DNA from: Kondoa malvinella
Lineage: Eukaryota > Basidiomycota > Agaricostilbomycetes > Agaricostilbales > Kondoaceae
NCBI GenBank assembly: GCA_039545315.1
Contig: BCIM01000013.1
Span: forward strand, 124,001 to 188,000
Reading direction: 5' to 3'
DNA: 64,000 nucleotides
Shown here: in pieces, positions 15,148-26,994 of the stretch
Position numbering within the stretch: the stretch's first letter is position 1
Layout: every line of letters starts with the position of its first letter
Program-made: the position numbers and the translations under genes
Notes under the pieces: generated by a model
Databases searched by the model: none
Told to the model about the DNA's origin: nothing
Seen by the model: the letters and a program-made list of their open reading frames with translations, nothing else

Positions 15148-16057
15148 ATGTCAGAGACTACAACAACTACCTATGTAAAAGAGCAGACGCCTCTTTACTG
15201 TGCTATTTGCTCTTTCCCGCCTGAATATTGCCAATACGGCTCTAGACTATCCAAGTTGGTCTCGAATCTTTCAGAGGGTATATGATCCTGGCTCAATGCA
15301 CACTCAGATGCAAGACCTGGTTATCCTCTGAGCACCCAGATCTATTCTCTACCATCTACGGTTCAACGTCTGCTGCTGCTGCAAAAAGCTCAAGCAAATC
15401 TGAGCCTAAAGAAGGTGAAACTGGGTTGGAACCGAAACTAGCAGAGTCTTCTTTGGATAAGGAAGCTCGTAAAAAAGAAGCGAAAGCGGTCGCCAAAGAA
15501 GAAAAGGCAGAGAAAAAGAGGCAAAATTCTAAAGTCTTGATCAAACGCATTGAACGCAACAAGAGGAAATACGTTACTGCTATTCATGGCCTCGAAGTCT
15601 TTGGTCCGTCTCTGCCAGGTTATGGCATGTATTTGTTGCTTAACGCGTGTTACTGTGGACAGACATTGACCTCAAGAAAGCCTCAAAGTTATTCGCCAAC
15701 AAGTTTGCAACAGGCGCTTCTGTTAGCAAGAACAACCAAGGCGAGGATGAGATTGTGATACAAGGAGATGTAGCGGATGAGGTCGGCGTATTCGCAGTTC
15801 CGCTAGACAATGCTCATATGACTATCTAGGTTGAGGAGATGCTGCAAGATAAGACGCCCAAGATAGCAGCGGTTCTAGGTGGTGGGAAAGTACCAGAAGA
15901 GTGAGTTCTGTATCCTATCAGCTCTCATGTGCTGATCATCCTTGGACTTGTAGCAATATAGAAATAGTAGAGTCAGTTTCCAATTCTCTCGCTCCCTTTA
16001 CCCATTGCTGACTGGATTGATCTAAATAGGGACAAGAAGAAGAAAGCGGCAGCATAG
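15148..16057 (+). CDS. TMA22: Translation machinery-associated protein TMA22 (DENR)
   Basis: Fungal DENR homologue; with MCT-1/Tma20 it recycles 40S subunits and supports reinitiation. The N-terminal exon has the family Cys pattern [18 protein letters not shown]. An intron at about 15259-15309 joins it to [20 protein letters not shown] Lys/Glu-rich linker follows. The SUI1 domain reads [19 protein letters not shown], then (after the intron at about 15603-15660) [20 protein letters not shown] and [12 protein letters not shown]. Small last exons end [11 protein letters not shown], stop 16055-16057. Five introns in about 900 bp make it one of the most finely divided genes here. It converges on the Argonaute gene. 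Confidence 0.93.
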
Positions 16058-16153
16058 ATCCCTGTCTCGTAATTTTCACTTGCATGTCTTGTTAGCATGA
16101 AGAAGCCCGATCGATCCTGTCAGCTCGCAGTCCCTCCTTTCCTTGACAAGCAA

Positions 16154-16154
<1 letters not shown>

Positions 16155-16184
<30 letters not shown>
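16155..16184. repeat. (GCT)10 trinucleotide repeat
   Basis: Ten perfect GCT units. They lie downstream of the TMA22 stop, so probably in its 3' UTR. Confidence 0.95.
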
Positions 16185-16186
<2 letters not shown>

Positions 16187-16244
16187 CTTGCATCTTTCTC
16201 TCCTTGTCACTTCTCAGTCTGATACTACCCTGTCGACATGCTCA

Positions 16245-16487
16245 ATGACTACATACGCTGCTGTCTCGGTGTTGACTTATTATGACAGTCTGAATGATCT
16301 ACTCGATCGCGCTGTGGCAAGAGCTTCGTCTTTTCCAGCTGCTACAGAACCTGCAGTGGCAGCTTGTATCAATGCAGTAAAGCGTTCAGCTAGCAAGAAA
16401 TGGCTTTACGAGACCGACAAACGAGCTTTGTATGTCCCGAGCTGCTTGTACCAGCCTACGTACGCAGAAGAGAAGGAAGAGAACTAG
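16245..16487 (+). CDS. Doubtful small ORF, unknown
   Basis: An 80-codon frame starting MTTYAAVSVLTYY and ending PTYAEEKEEN. It has no recognisable domain and no signal peptide. It sits between two convergent genes and may be chance. It is listed because its composition (Ala, Tyr, charged residues) is protein-like. Confidence 0.2.
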   Translation: MTTYAAVSVLTYYDSLNDLLDRAVARASSFPAATEPAVAACINAVKRSASKKWLYETDKRALYVPSCLYQPTYAEEKEEN

Positions 16488-16628
16488 GTCATGTAAAGAG
16501 GATCTTGCTCAAATATCGACATTGAAAGCCTTTCCATTTTCCGCTTTGACCTTATCCTTCTTTCCCATAAAAGCCCATAAACCCAAGAATGTACAAACGA
16601 AACAAAACGAAACTTTTGGCCCGACACT

Positions 16629-19600
16629 TCAGAGGAAGTAGAGAGTCTGATGAGACGGAACTGTGAGCTGGAGTCGAGTAGCAAGAGGAGAAGACTTACG
16701 TCCTGAATCTTGCTGTGAAGAGGCTTCAAATTCTTGTTGTAAGCGGCCAATTGCTGCAACAAGCATTAGCCAAACAAGCAAAGTGAAGTAACTGAGCTGA
16801 CCTTGGCACGCTCGGCTGATTCTTGACTGCCACGAGAAGCGTTCGAGAAAGACGAATGAGCGTCATCGTTGGTTGGCTGAGACAAGAGTTTGGCGCGAAC
16901 ACAAGCGTGATGGGCATAGTAGCTACGCGAAGGGGTAAGCCTGGATACAGCAATTTCGAGAGTACTTACCAAGGAGTGACGATGGACACCGATCGAGTGG
17001 AGCGAGCGTACAAGTAGCATAGGTTGTCTGTAAGTCGCAGCTACTCTGTCAGCATATTGCCCGCATACGGTACTCAGACTCACAGGTCAAGGACGTGATT
17101 TTGTCCGCGCTAAAGTTGTTCTCGTCTACGGATCAACTCAGCGGGGCTTTATTTTGGCAAAGCAGACACGTACCCAACAAGACGGTGTAATGAGTGCTGC
17201 GAGATGTACCCAAGAGACCACCATGAGATTGGAGGTACCAGTCCCAAGATGTAGGGTCGGTGATGTCGCGATCAATGACCTGCAGAAGGCATGAGAAGGC
17301 GATTGAAAGACCCGCATCTAAAGTGGCTTACAGTACCAGCCTTGACATTGCCGCTACGTTCAGCATCTCTGTCGCTCTCGGGGAAGAAACGGAAGTGATC
17401 TGTTGGCAAAGTAAGCGAGAGCGTAGCGAAGGCAAGAAGACTCACGTCTCTTGGCAGCAACGATGTAGGTGATCTTGATGGGAGCAGACCCTTCGCTGAA
17501 CTTTTGCAAGGCAGCGCGGAAAGCAGACACCTCTGTGGACCGACATCAGAGACTACGGTGCATTCGACTGGATCAGTACCCTTTCTCAAGACAATTTGGA
17601 ATTGGCCTTCAGAGACGCCATCACGGAAGACAATGATACGCTGAGGCTTGCGCTTGTTCTTAAGTTCGAACATCCTCAAGAGGTCAAGGCACATGTCTTC
17701 CAAGCCTTCGATGTTCTCTTGACGAGAAGATTGGATGCGAGTAGTGGTACCGTAGGTAGCAGCGTAGCGATCCATCGAGCCGACAAGAGCAGTGACAGAA
17801 GGGTCGCGAGAGTCGGGAGGTGGGTGAGTAACATCGGCACCAAAGATCATACTTGGGACATCATCAAAGCCTTGAAGGGCACCGCTGTCCAAAATTTGGT
17901 TGATACCGGCTAGTTTGGGATTGATCTTCAATGCTACGTTCGAGTAGTAAGCATTGTTGCCTTTGGTCTTGACCTTCTCGATCAACATGCATTGAGTTGC
18001 GACGCCATGTTCGACATCACCGAATTGCTTGATTTGAGCATAGTCTGGGCAACTTTGCTTGGCGAGGTAGCAGACGATGAGCTGTGGCACAGCGTTGTAC
18101 TGCTGATGATGATCTTTGCCGATAGATTTGAAGATACGAGCGACGTCATTGTAGTCTTCATTCTCGGCTGCGAGAAGAGTAGATTAGTGAAATAATGTCA
18201 CCAGTGCAGCAGTACTGACTGAAGTAGATGCGAGGTGCAGTGTTGGTGACTTCCATTCCGAGGGAAGTCATGGCACGGCAAAGTTCGCCGATGGATTGCT
18301 GAGCTTCGCGAGCAGCAAAGAAACTGTTTCGCTCGGGCTTGAAGACAACGACTGCCCAGTGACTGAGGGTAGCGGGACGGAAGAAGCCAAGCTGATCAGG
18401 TCTTTGCATGTTCCACTGGCCTTCAGAAGGTCTCCTGTCAACATGCGTCAGATCGATAAGCTACAGACAAGCTGGCAACTTACGTAGTCTGATCGGCTCG
18501 AGAGCGTCCACTGAACGACAACATCAGCGAAGACTCGCTGCAATTCGAGGGCAGCTAACCCTTTCAACTTTATGACGGGAGGATCAAGAGTCCGAGCCTC
18601 AACTTTCATGGTATCGTTTTCGAATTCCATGCCCCAGGCAGTGAGCGCAGGGTTGGTACTCGGACGCAAGAACTGAATCTTTCTGATAAACTCCATTCGC
18701 TCTCTTGGTTTGACAGTGGTGAACTTGATGGCTTGTGCGACTTGGTCAGGCGACAGAGTCTTGTTGTACTTGTTACCGATCATGAGGTCGCAGACTTCGA
18801 TAGGGTACCCTGAGGATACCTTGTTTAAGCATCGGCGCAAAATTTGGGCAGAAAGTACTCACATGCAGTAGCGCTGACACGGATGCAAGGCAGATCAGGG
18901 TATTGCAAAGCTCTGTTGTAGGTCTTGTGCCAGTAGTCGGCGACGCTCATTCGCTCTCCAGCAAATTCAAAGACTTGCTTGTTGGCACCGACTTTACCGA
19001 GCTCTTTGATCTTGCGACGATGAATGTCAGCGGTGTGGGTACCGAAACGAGCTCCAATTTGAGCACCACGAAGAACTCGCTCGAGCTCGACCCAGCCTCG
19101 ACGACGGTCTTTCATCTCTTGCATCAAGTTGCGTGGATCAGCGCCACCAGTGATCGCGAGTGCGACAGCAATCATAGATCCAGCAGAGACGAAAGGCTGA
19201 ACAAGAAGATTTAGGGCAGTCTGTCGTGGTTGGGAAATTATATATACCTGATGAGTAACGTCGACATTGACGATGAGCTTGCCTAGAGTAGGTCTCAAGG
19301 AGGTGAAGTAGCCGCGCCAGACTCTGCGCAGACCATCAGCTATCGGGACACTGAGGGAACACTATGGAAGAACGTACTCGATACCCTTGGACAAAGCGAA
19401 AGCGTGAGACAGGGTAGGTGGAGGTGTTGCGCCTCCTCTTCCTCCTCCTCGACCGCCGCGCTAAGCACAGGATATGAGCAAAGAAAGGCAAAGAATGTAT
19501 AACACTCACTCCTCCGCCTCGACCACCTCGACCTCCTCCGCCGCCTGATGATGATCAGTACACATAATATAGACAGAGAAACCGGACTTACCAGCAGCAT

Positions 19601-20689
19601 GTTGAGAAGTGGCATCGCGCTGAATGTCAGGAGGGAAGAAAGAAGTCTTTTTGCTTGGGTAAGCCGAAGCAGGCATGGTGTTGATCAAGACGTTCAAAGC
19701 CATCAAAGAGAGTTGAACACCTTCAGTAGAAGAAGCGTTGCCGCCGAGGAAACGTTCGAGATCACTCAAATCGATCATGCCGACTGCTTTCATCTATAAC
19801 AGATCAATCAGCCCAAACAGACAGTGAGTCCTTGGCGATTAAATTCACTCGGACGGTGAATCCTTGACCTCGAGGTTTTTCGCTATCACCATTGGTACCG
19901 TTCGAGTGACCATTAGCATAGCCATTTGATCGACCGTTCGAGTGACCGTTGGTCTCGGGTGCTTCCTCATCGGGGACGTAGATTTTAAACTGTTCATGCA
20001 CGCTATCAGCTCAAGAACCATGGCGAAGGAAGATGACAACATACATTTTCAACGTTGAAAGGCTTCTCATCACCTTGAGCCAATTTGGCAGGTGCATACA
20101 AGTTGCGTTTGCCATCAAAGCCAACATTAATGTCGCCAAACATTTTTGCCCTGTCGACCATGTATTCGACGACGTTGCGAGAGACTTCGGGAGGCAAGTC
20201 CTTGTCGCTCTCACGACGAGTGCTTTGAGCCTTTTTCAAGGGATTGATTTGGACCTAGCGAACACATCAGCTTACGACTCTATAGAGATGAATTTGAAGA
20301 CTCACATCATAGTGATAGACGATAAAAGTAGGCAATTTGACGACTACGTAAACCGCATTAGCGTCTCGAAAGGCTCAAACTGAAACAAGCTCACCTTTGA
20401 AGGCATTGACTCCAATAGTGCAAGCTTTGCCAACATTCAGAGTAGCAGGCCGTTTAGCGAGAGCTGTACAAAGCAAAGATACGAGCAGCACTTATCAGCC
20501 AAAATAAATCTGGGGAAGGGCGAGCGACTCACGTTCGTATACTTCCTCAGGCTCGTTGGCAGGAGCAGGAGTAGAGTCAATGACAGAAATACTGACACAG
20601 GGCAGAGCAAATTCAGTCCCAGGTTCGTAACAAAGTAGGCATTATGCGACTCACGGTGCGCTGGCGCGCGAAGGCTCCACGGCGTCCAT
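16629..20689 (-). CDS. Argonaute, slicer-competent RNAi protein
   Basis: Guide-RNA-binding endonuclease of the RNAi pathway. The start at 20689 reads MDAVEPSRASAP. About a dozen introns divide the gene, and the last exon ends IQDTLYFL (stop 16629-16631). The N domain is followed by an Asn/Gly/Ser-rich insert (SNGYANGHSNGTNGD, about 19885-19960) and two Gly/Arg-rich blocks (GGRGGRGGG and RGGRGGGRGG, about 19430-19546) just before the conserved linker VWRGYFTSLRPTLGKL. A PAZ-region segment CYPIEVCDLMIGNKY follows. In the PIWI domain the DEDH tetrad is complete: FGADVTHPP, SRQENIE (glutamate finger), FRDGVSEGQF and YYAHHACVRAK. The protein should therefore be able to cut target RNA. Dicer and RdRP are not in this window. 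Confidence 0.94.
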
Positions 20690-20910
20690 CGTCACAGAGA
20701 TGAGAGGAATAGAGCTGGAAAGGGGGAAAGAGAGTAGTGAGAGAGCAGGGAACGTGTGCTTCTTCGCTGGAGGTCTACCTGCGTTCTTTGGCCAGCTGCG
20801 TGCTTTATACTTTTTTTCACTGTCAAAGACTCGAAGCAAATTCCAGATTACAGTAGGCCTGAACGGCAGATTACAAGGTGAAAGACTACACGATATCACA
20901 TAGGACAAGA

Positions 20911-22985
20911 TCAATACTGTGGTTGAGGGAAACCGAACCCGCCAGGACCTTGAGGTTGTTGCCCTTGCGGAGGCTGTTGGAACCCGCTCTGAGGTTGCTG
21001 ATAGTACTGATTCTGAGGTGGCGCATTGTAGCCATACTGCTGCTGCTGCTGCTGGCCAGCAAATTGATCTTGAGGAGCGCCAAAGCCTGTTGACGCAAAG
21101 TCTCCGTTTATTTACTTTTCAATAAAGATACGCGTTGATTTGCTTACCTTGAGCGGGATACTGTTGTTGAAAGCCTCCTTGCATTGGTTGTTGAGGAAAG
21201 CCACCTTGCATAGACTGTTGAGGGAATCCACCTTGCATTGGCTGCTGTTGATAACCGGAATTGGAGTAATTCGCTTGAGGGGCATTGTACTGCTGCGCGT
21301 AGTTGTCAGGCGCAGCGGGATAGCCTTGAGGTGCAGAAGGAGGAGCAGGAGAACCGAAAGATTGAGCTGAAGCAGGAGTAGACGCGTCTCTTGATCCATA
21401 ACCAGCAGGTTGGCCATAACCGGTATTCTGCATAGGTCGATAAGGTGGATAACCTTGTTGAGAATGTAGAGCCTCGCTACGACTTTGGAAATCCTTCTGC
21501 TCGGACCAATGAGGTCGATAGACGGGATCACTCGACCCAAGCCAGCTTGATCTCTTGGACGCCTTCTTCTCGTCTGATGCATCGTACCAGCTGTGCACGC
21601 CTCCGACGAGTCTCTTCATGCGGAATAGAGTATCCCAGATCTGTCGGTCCTTCTTGACTGAATCCTTCATGTTTTTCCATTCAGGAGGCAAATTACTCGA
21701 TTTCTTGTCCATTGCTTTCAGGATTTCCTTGGTCTCGTGCTCAGTGTTTGAAGTGACCTATTGTATATATCAGCGGAACCAAATAGCAGAGGAAAAGAAA
21801 CCTACATCAATCATGTCGCCAATCACTCGGTTATCATCCAAAGCGCTCAAGAACTCGATAGCCGATTTATCATCCCCAACTTGTGCAAAGGCAAAACTGA
21901 TAGCGTTACCAGTGTAGCGTGTCTTGGAGAGTTCTTTCTTGGCTTGATCAATGACCAAATCGATAGCATCGCTTTGGTGATCATCTGCTTCAAGTACCCT
22001 TAGTAGAGGTCAGAGTGATGGGATGGAACATACTAGCAGCACCATCCGTCAACGTAAGAACTAGAACAGGCTTGCGTAAAGCTCCTTGTCTTGCTCTGTC
22101 GATGGCGAGAGGACGCAAGATCTTGTCTCGCATGCTTTTGCCGAGAGGTGTTCGACCATTGGGTGGGTTGCGTCCAAGCACTGCAGCTACGTCTTGTGGA
22201 TTACGGACGTTCTGCATGTAGATCAGTATCTGAGGGAAAGGCAAGGGGAAAGGACTGACGTTTCCACCATCCTGACTGTTCATGAAGCGAATCTCAATCC
22301 CATCAAAATCCAAGTTCCCGCAACAATAAGCAACCTCGCCAACAATAGTTTGCATCTCTTGCAATCTGTTGCCAGCCTTCATGGAAGTCGAATCATCCAC
22401 CAACAAGACGACATCAAACAATGCAAGTCTAACGAGATCAAGAGCGAATTGAGGTGGGAGTTGCCAAGTTTGAGCAATCTGATCTAGCGCGCCTGTCTGA
22501 GCTAGACGGTCTGCGATTTGTTGCAATTGCTGGGCATTGTAGAAAGGCTGGATCTTTTGATCTAGAACACCTTCGACTAGATGATGCTGTTGACTCTTTA
22601 GCCAGGCTCGCAGTCGGTCATAGAGAGTACTCACATAGATGACGGAAGAATCCCTGAGCATTGGTCCAGTAGCTTGAGGCGCTGGCGAACTTCCCGAACC
22701 AGACAAGGCGTGGTGAGCTGCATAGCCCGCTGCGCCTACACCTGCTACACCTAGAGCAGCTGCACCATAGTTGTGACCTCCGCTTTGTGATGCTGCCTGA
22801 CTGTGCGCGGCTGATTTCTTACGATGCCTGTCTGTGCTGTTTAGCCTTGGGCCTTCGAACGTATAGAGGCACTCACGCATTGATCATCATGGCAATGCCT
22901 GCAAGTTATCAGCATAGAGCTACATGCATCTATACAGAGACAGCTCACCAACAGCTGTGACGAGCATGCCTGCCTTTGTTCCCAT
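20911..22985 (-). CDS. VWA-domain protein with Gln/Gly-rich tail
   Basis: The start at 22985 begins MGTKAGMLVTAVGIAMMINA, a hydrophobic N-terminal segment assembled over two introns. A Gly/Ala-rich stretch leads to LPPQFALDLVRLALFDVVLL and a von Willebrand factor A domain. Its MIDAS metal site is complete: VDDSTSM (DxSxS), NGRTPLG (Thr) and LTLTDGAA (Asp). After the VWA domain there is VIDQAKKELSKTRYTGN, then SNLPPEWKNMKDSVKKD. The tail is low complexity, with the QPMQGGFPQQ-type unit repeated about three times (21150-21245) and a (Q)6 run, ending FGFPQPQY (stop 20911-20913). VWA proteins of this form are found across fungi without an assigned role. The fold suggests metal-dependent protein binding. 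The Gln-rich tail could favour condensation; that is inference. Confidence 0.85.
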
Positions 22986-23166
22986 GTTGCTCTGGTGCTT
23001 GGCAGATGTGTATTGACGGGTTGAAGTGAAGGATTGACAGCGAAAGGTCTTAAATGCACGTATACAGTGGCTGTGCAGGATACTGTGTATGGACCTGGAC
23101 CGTGGTTTGACTGTGACCTGCAGGCGGTGAAGTTGACGTAAAAATAGGCCGGCGGTATCTCAAACG

Positions 23167-24646
23167 ATGACAAAGGTGACTGTCCTAGGCGCAGGTGTGC
23201 TCGGCCTCAGTTGTGCGAGTCGACTGCAAGAATCTGGTTATCAAGTGACCATCTTTGCAAGAGATCTACCTGAAGATTTACATTCTCAAGCTTGTATGTC
23301 TGCTCGCTTGCTGGCGTCAGGCCCTGTCTTACTGCATTTGAGAAGTCGCTTCACCATGGGCTGGCGCTAATTGGGCCTCTTTCGCTACTGTCGAAGAGAC
23401 TCGTTATCATGCTTGCAAGCTCTTATCAGTCACCCTCTAGGCTTATCGGCTTATCCTCTTGCGCAGGGGAGAAATTCACCTTTAACGCTCTCCGGGCGCT
23501 GAAGAGTCCACTGATAATGGACTGCCCTGGTGTAAATTACTATTCGTCCAAAGAATCGCATGACCACCGAGCTTGGTTTAAAGATTTCCTACCAAACGTA
23601 TGCTTTTCCCGATGGTGGGCATAATGTATAGCTAAGTAGAAGACAGTATGAAATCATCCCCAAAGAAGAATTACCATCTGGACAAGGATACGGAGCGAGA
23701 TTCACTACTTTAACAATGGACGCACCGGCTTATCTAGTTTGGCTTGCTGATCGACTCCGAAAATCAGGCGTGCAAATCACAAGACGGACTGTACCGAGCT
23801 TGGAACATGCTTATACAGCTGTACCTGGTACAGAGCTGGTTGTCAATTGTACTGCGCTTGGAGCGAGATCCTTACTTGGGGTGGAAGATATGGAAGTAGA
23901 ACCGATCAAAGGACAGACGGTGCTCGTGCATGCCCCGAATGTAAAGGCTACTACTTCGAAGGCTGACGGTGATTGTTTCACTCGTATATCTGATCTTTGC
24001 TGATGAGTGGTGATTAGAAAAACCTTCTGCTTCATACCTCATCCCTCGCCCGAACGGTAACGTAATACTAGGAGGCTGCTTCAAAGTCGGAGTATGGGAG
24101 TAAGCACTTCTGCATCCTTTTCCTTTCTCTGCTCAGCGGTGCACAGTCTATCAGTCGACTACGACCTAGCAACCGATATTCTCCAAAGATGCTACGCTCT
24201 CGACCCAAGTCTTTCCGATGGAGGTGTAGAGAAGATCAAGATTATTTCACATAATGTTGGCTTGAGACCATCTAGGAAGAGTGGACCGAGGTTGGAGAAG
24301 GAGATCGTAAAGCTACCGCTGAAGAATTCGTTGGTGCCTCATTTGCAGTTTGGGAAACAGGTGGATTTGCCTGTTGTGCAGTAAGTCTTTTTTCCGCGCT
24401 GTCAAGAAATGATGTTGAAGTGTCATGATAGCTGTTATGGAATCGGAGGCGTATGTCGTTTTCCTTGACGTAGACGCAGCAATGCTGATCGCTATTGTTG
24501 TGCACAGTCGGGTTATCAGAGCAGCTGGGGCATGGTCAGTGACCCTTGGACCTATGTTAGTCTAGCTGAACAATTTCTAGGCGGAAGAAGTCCTCAACAT
24601 CACTCAAGATCACTTCAAAAGGGCTATACCACAAGCGAGGCTATAA
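23167..24646 (+). CDS. D-amino-acid oxidase, probably peroxisomal
   Basis: FAD-dependent oxidase converting D-amino acids to keto acids, ammonia and hydrogen peroxide. The N-terminus [17 protein letters not shown] holds the dinucleotide-binding GxGxxG motif. After a first intron comes [20 protein letters not shown]. The next junction (intron 23415-23466) works only as a GC...AG intron, restoring YHAWEKFTFN. Later landmarks are [44 protein letters not shown] (substrate-binding Arg) and the C-terminal signature CYGIGG joined to AGYQSSWGM. The final intron joins GM to [15 protein letters not shown]. The protein ends ARL, a plausible type 1 peroxisomal targeting signal. Reading through that last donor would give a long odd tail to 24942, which I reject. 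Confidence 0.92.
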
Positions 24647-25415
24647 AGGTCACATGTGTTCATCTGTTGAGAAGCAATTTATACGGCAAAAGTGGGCTGA
24701 AAAGTTCAGAATATCATTGCAGTCCTCATCTATTCCGTGCAAACGAATTACAAGTAACTCGAAGGGCATGTAGCATCTCTATAATTAGGAACAGAGCTTG
24801 CGTTTTGTTCCAGCTGCCATTCCAACTCAAAAGAGTGTCTTCATTCTTGCAAAAACCAATTATATGTAATTTTGAAGACGCCAGTGCTACTTGGGATAAA
24901 AGAGCAAACACCAGCATCGATTCGTGGTCTTGCGTCTTTTAGCAGACTAAGATGAAAGAGTACAGACATGATAGGCAAATTTTGGGAAGGCGAACTCGGA
25001 GAGACTGAGAGTCTTCGCGCGAGCATTGGGCAAAGGAGAATGTCATTACTCACACGCTATACATTAGGACAGATAAGACAAAAGTTGGCCGCATGAAAGC
25101 AACTCGCAACTCTCGCAGAATGTGTCACCAAGGCGACGAAATCTGCGCTAGTCACTGCTCTATATCGCTGCCATCTTTCTTGAATGCTCCTTCCGTCTGT
25201 CGCATGTCTTCAAACATACGCTCCAGACGCATGATGTTCCGTCGTCGCCTATTACAGAATCTCGCTTCTGTATGAACCGCTCGTCTTCTTGTACGAGAGG
25301 GCCGCTTCGAAACAGCGTTCACGAATCTCAATTCCGTGTTTCCCTTTGTCTTCGGTCGCTGTGCTGTCTAGCCAAAAGCGCTCGTGCTCTCGCTTTAGCT
25401 TCTTGTCATCACATT
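24647..25415. other. Intergenic region, DAAO to SOD-like gene
   Basis: About 770 bp. An apparent 136-codon frame crossing into it is read-through of the last DAAO intron. No gene, RNA or repeat is seen. Confidence 0.5.
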
Positions 25416-26800
25416 ATGCTCGCTTCTATTTTTGTGTCGCTAGCTGCCCTTGCCTCTTGCACACGCGCGGCTGGTCTCTTGAATGCCACAGCGTACTATC
25501 GCAGCTACGAGGCTGGTTCCTCTATCGAAAACTCTACCGTCGAAGGTACGTCTACACTTCTGCCTCAGACACACTGCTCATCGTTATACTCTACAGGTAG
25601 TGCGACTTTCCTCTGGTCCCCGCCGACCGGTCAGCATCACTGTAAAAATAGTGTACATCTTCTGAACTTTGTACATTGCCAGGCGTCGCTATCGTAGTCA
25701 GCGTAGCCAAAGGGTATATCGCTATTGCCAGTGCTTTATGGTACTCATTCCCGCGTGTACAGGCTGACGGTAATCGATCAAACTTACCCTTGGCACATCC
25801 ACGTCAAACCTGTCCCACCTCAAGTGGATGGCGTCGATAGGTGAGTGGACATGTATTGAACATATACATCATTCTGACTTTTGATCAGCTGCACCAAGCT
25901 CGGCGATAAGCGTAGGTGTCATCTTCTCGCAAGATGCTGCTCTTACTAGCCTCCAGTCAACCCTTCTGGAACTACCGTCAAATGTGACTCTACCAACCGT
26001 AAGTTTGCTGCTATTATGTCACAGAATCAACCCAAGAGCGTATCCACAGTCAACACCTGCACCATGGGCGACTTGAGCGGAAAGTATGGCGGCTTCCAGG
26101 GCAATCGCCTCGGTCGAATTAGTGAGTCTTGTTCCAGACCAACGCTTCAGCTGAGCTGAAAGTATATTTGCAGACGATGTCTATGTGGATGAGTGAGTGA
26201 ACCGCGTGTTATGCGCAAGTCAGTATTGATTGCAACACAGTACATTGCGTTTCTGGCCTGAAGACTTCAGCATTCTCGGCCGCTCTTTCAGTATCCATAT
26301 GCCTGATGGAGGTCCACTAGCATGCGGTAACATTACTTCGGTACGTATTCATCATTTGTAAAAGGCATAGCTCACTTTCAATCTAGTTCATCGACGGTAC
26401 AGCAGGCGCAGATGGAATCGCTACTGGCACTCTGAGCACCTACCAAACCTACCCAGAAGCTGCCTATCCAGCATTGGTCGGCGACGCACCTGCCTACCCA
26501 AACATCTACGACAAACCAGACGTCACTCTCAAGATCACTGAAGGCTCTCGCACCATCGACGCACCAGCAGCGCTCTTCACCTACTTCCAAGGTCAGACCA
26601 TTGCTGATTTCCCCAAAAGCGGCAATGCGGGGGGAGCACCAGCGCCTGCCCCGGCACCTGCACCTTCAGCTGGAGAAGAGGCGGCTGCTCTCAAAGCGGA
26701 ACCGGTAGTCAATGTGGACACCGCAACGGTCCCGATGCTAGGGCAACCGCTTACGACTCTTTCTGCCACCCCTGCAAAGAAACGGCAGCTCCGTTTTTAG
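25416..26800 (+). CDS. Secreted Cu/Zn superoxide-dismutase-like protein, active-site residues missing
   Basis: The start at 25416 gives a signal peptide (MLASIFVSLAALASCTRAAG). Several introns of about 40-55 bp lead to a SOD domain: TVIDQTYPWHIHVKPVPP, CTKLGDKLNPSG, CTMGDLSGKYGG, FSILGRSFSIHMPDGG and PLACGNIT. The two Cys residues of the conserved disulfide are kept. Three of four copper-ligand His are present (25794-25796, 25800-25802, 26296-26298). The position of the fourth (His63 of animal SOD1) is Lys (25908-25910), the catalytic Arg143 position is Pro, and the zinc ligands are absent. A Pro/Ala-rich tail ends KKRQLRF with no GPI signal. The fold is clear, but dismutase activity is doubtful. 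Fungal secreted copper-only SODs are the nearest known group. Confidence 0.85.
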
Positions 26801-26994
26801 CGATAGACTCGATAGGTCGCAAAGATAGGCTAGGGGAATTTTGATTCGAGCAGCATCTCATCTCGGTCCATCTGTGTTTGCTCGTGTTTCGGGTTTCCAT
26901 GTATCTAGTATTTCAGTCTGAATGTATGGCGGTGAATCACAATGCAGTATTGGTACAAATTTGTTACATCACATCAGCTACCAACAGATATGCC

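Larger units (their letters stand above)
16058..16628. other. Intergenic region, TMA22 to AGO1 (convergent)
   Basis: About 570 bp between two convergent genes. It contains a (GCT)10 run and a doubtful 80-codon frame, listed separately. Confidence 0.5.

Noticed and set aside
24535..24942. C-terminal extension of D-amino-acid oxidase by about 130 residues
   Set aside because: It is read-through of a final intron. Splicing from GM to AEEVLNIT gives the normal family C-terminus and an ARL peroxisomal signal.
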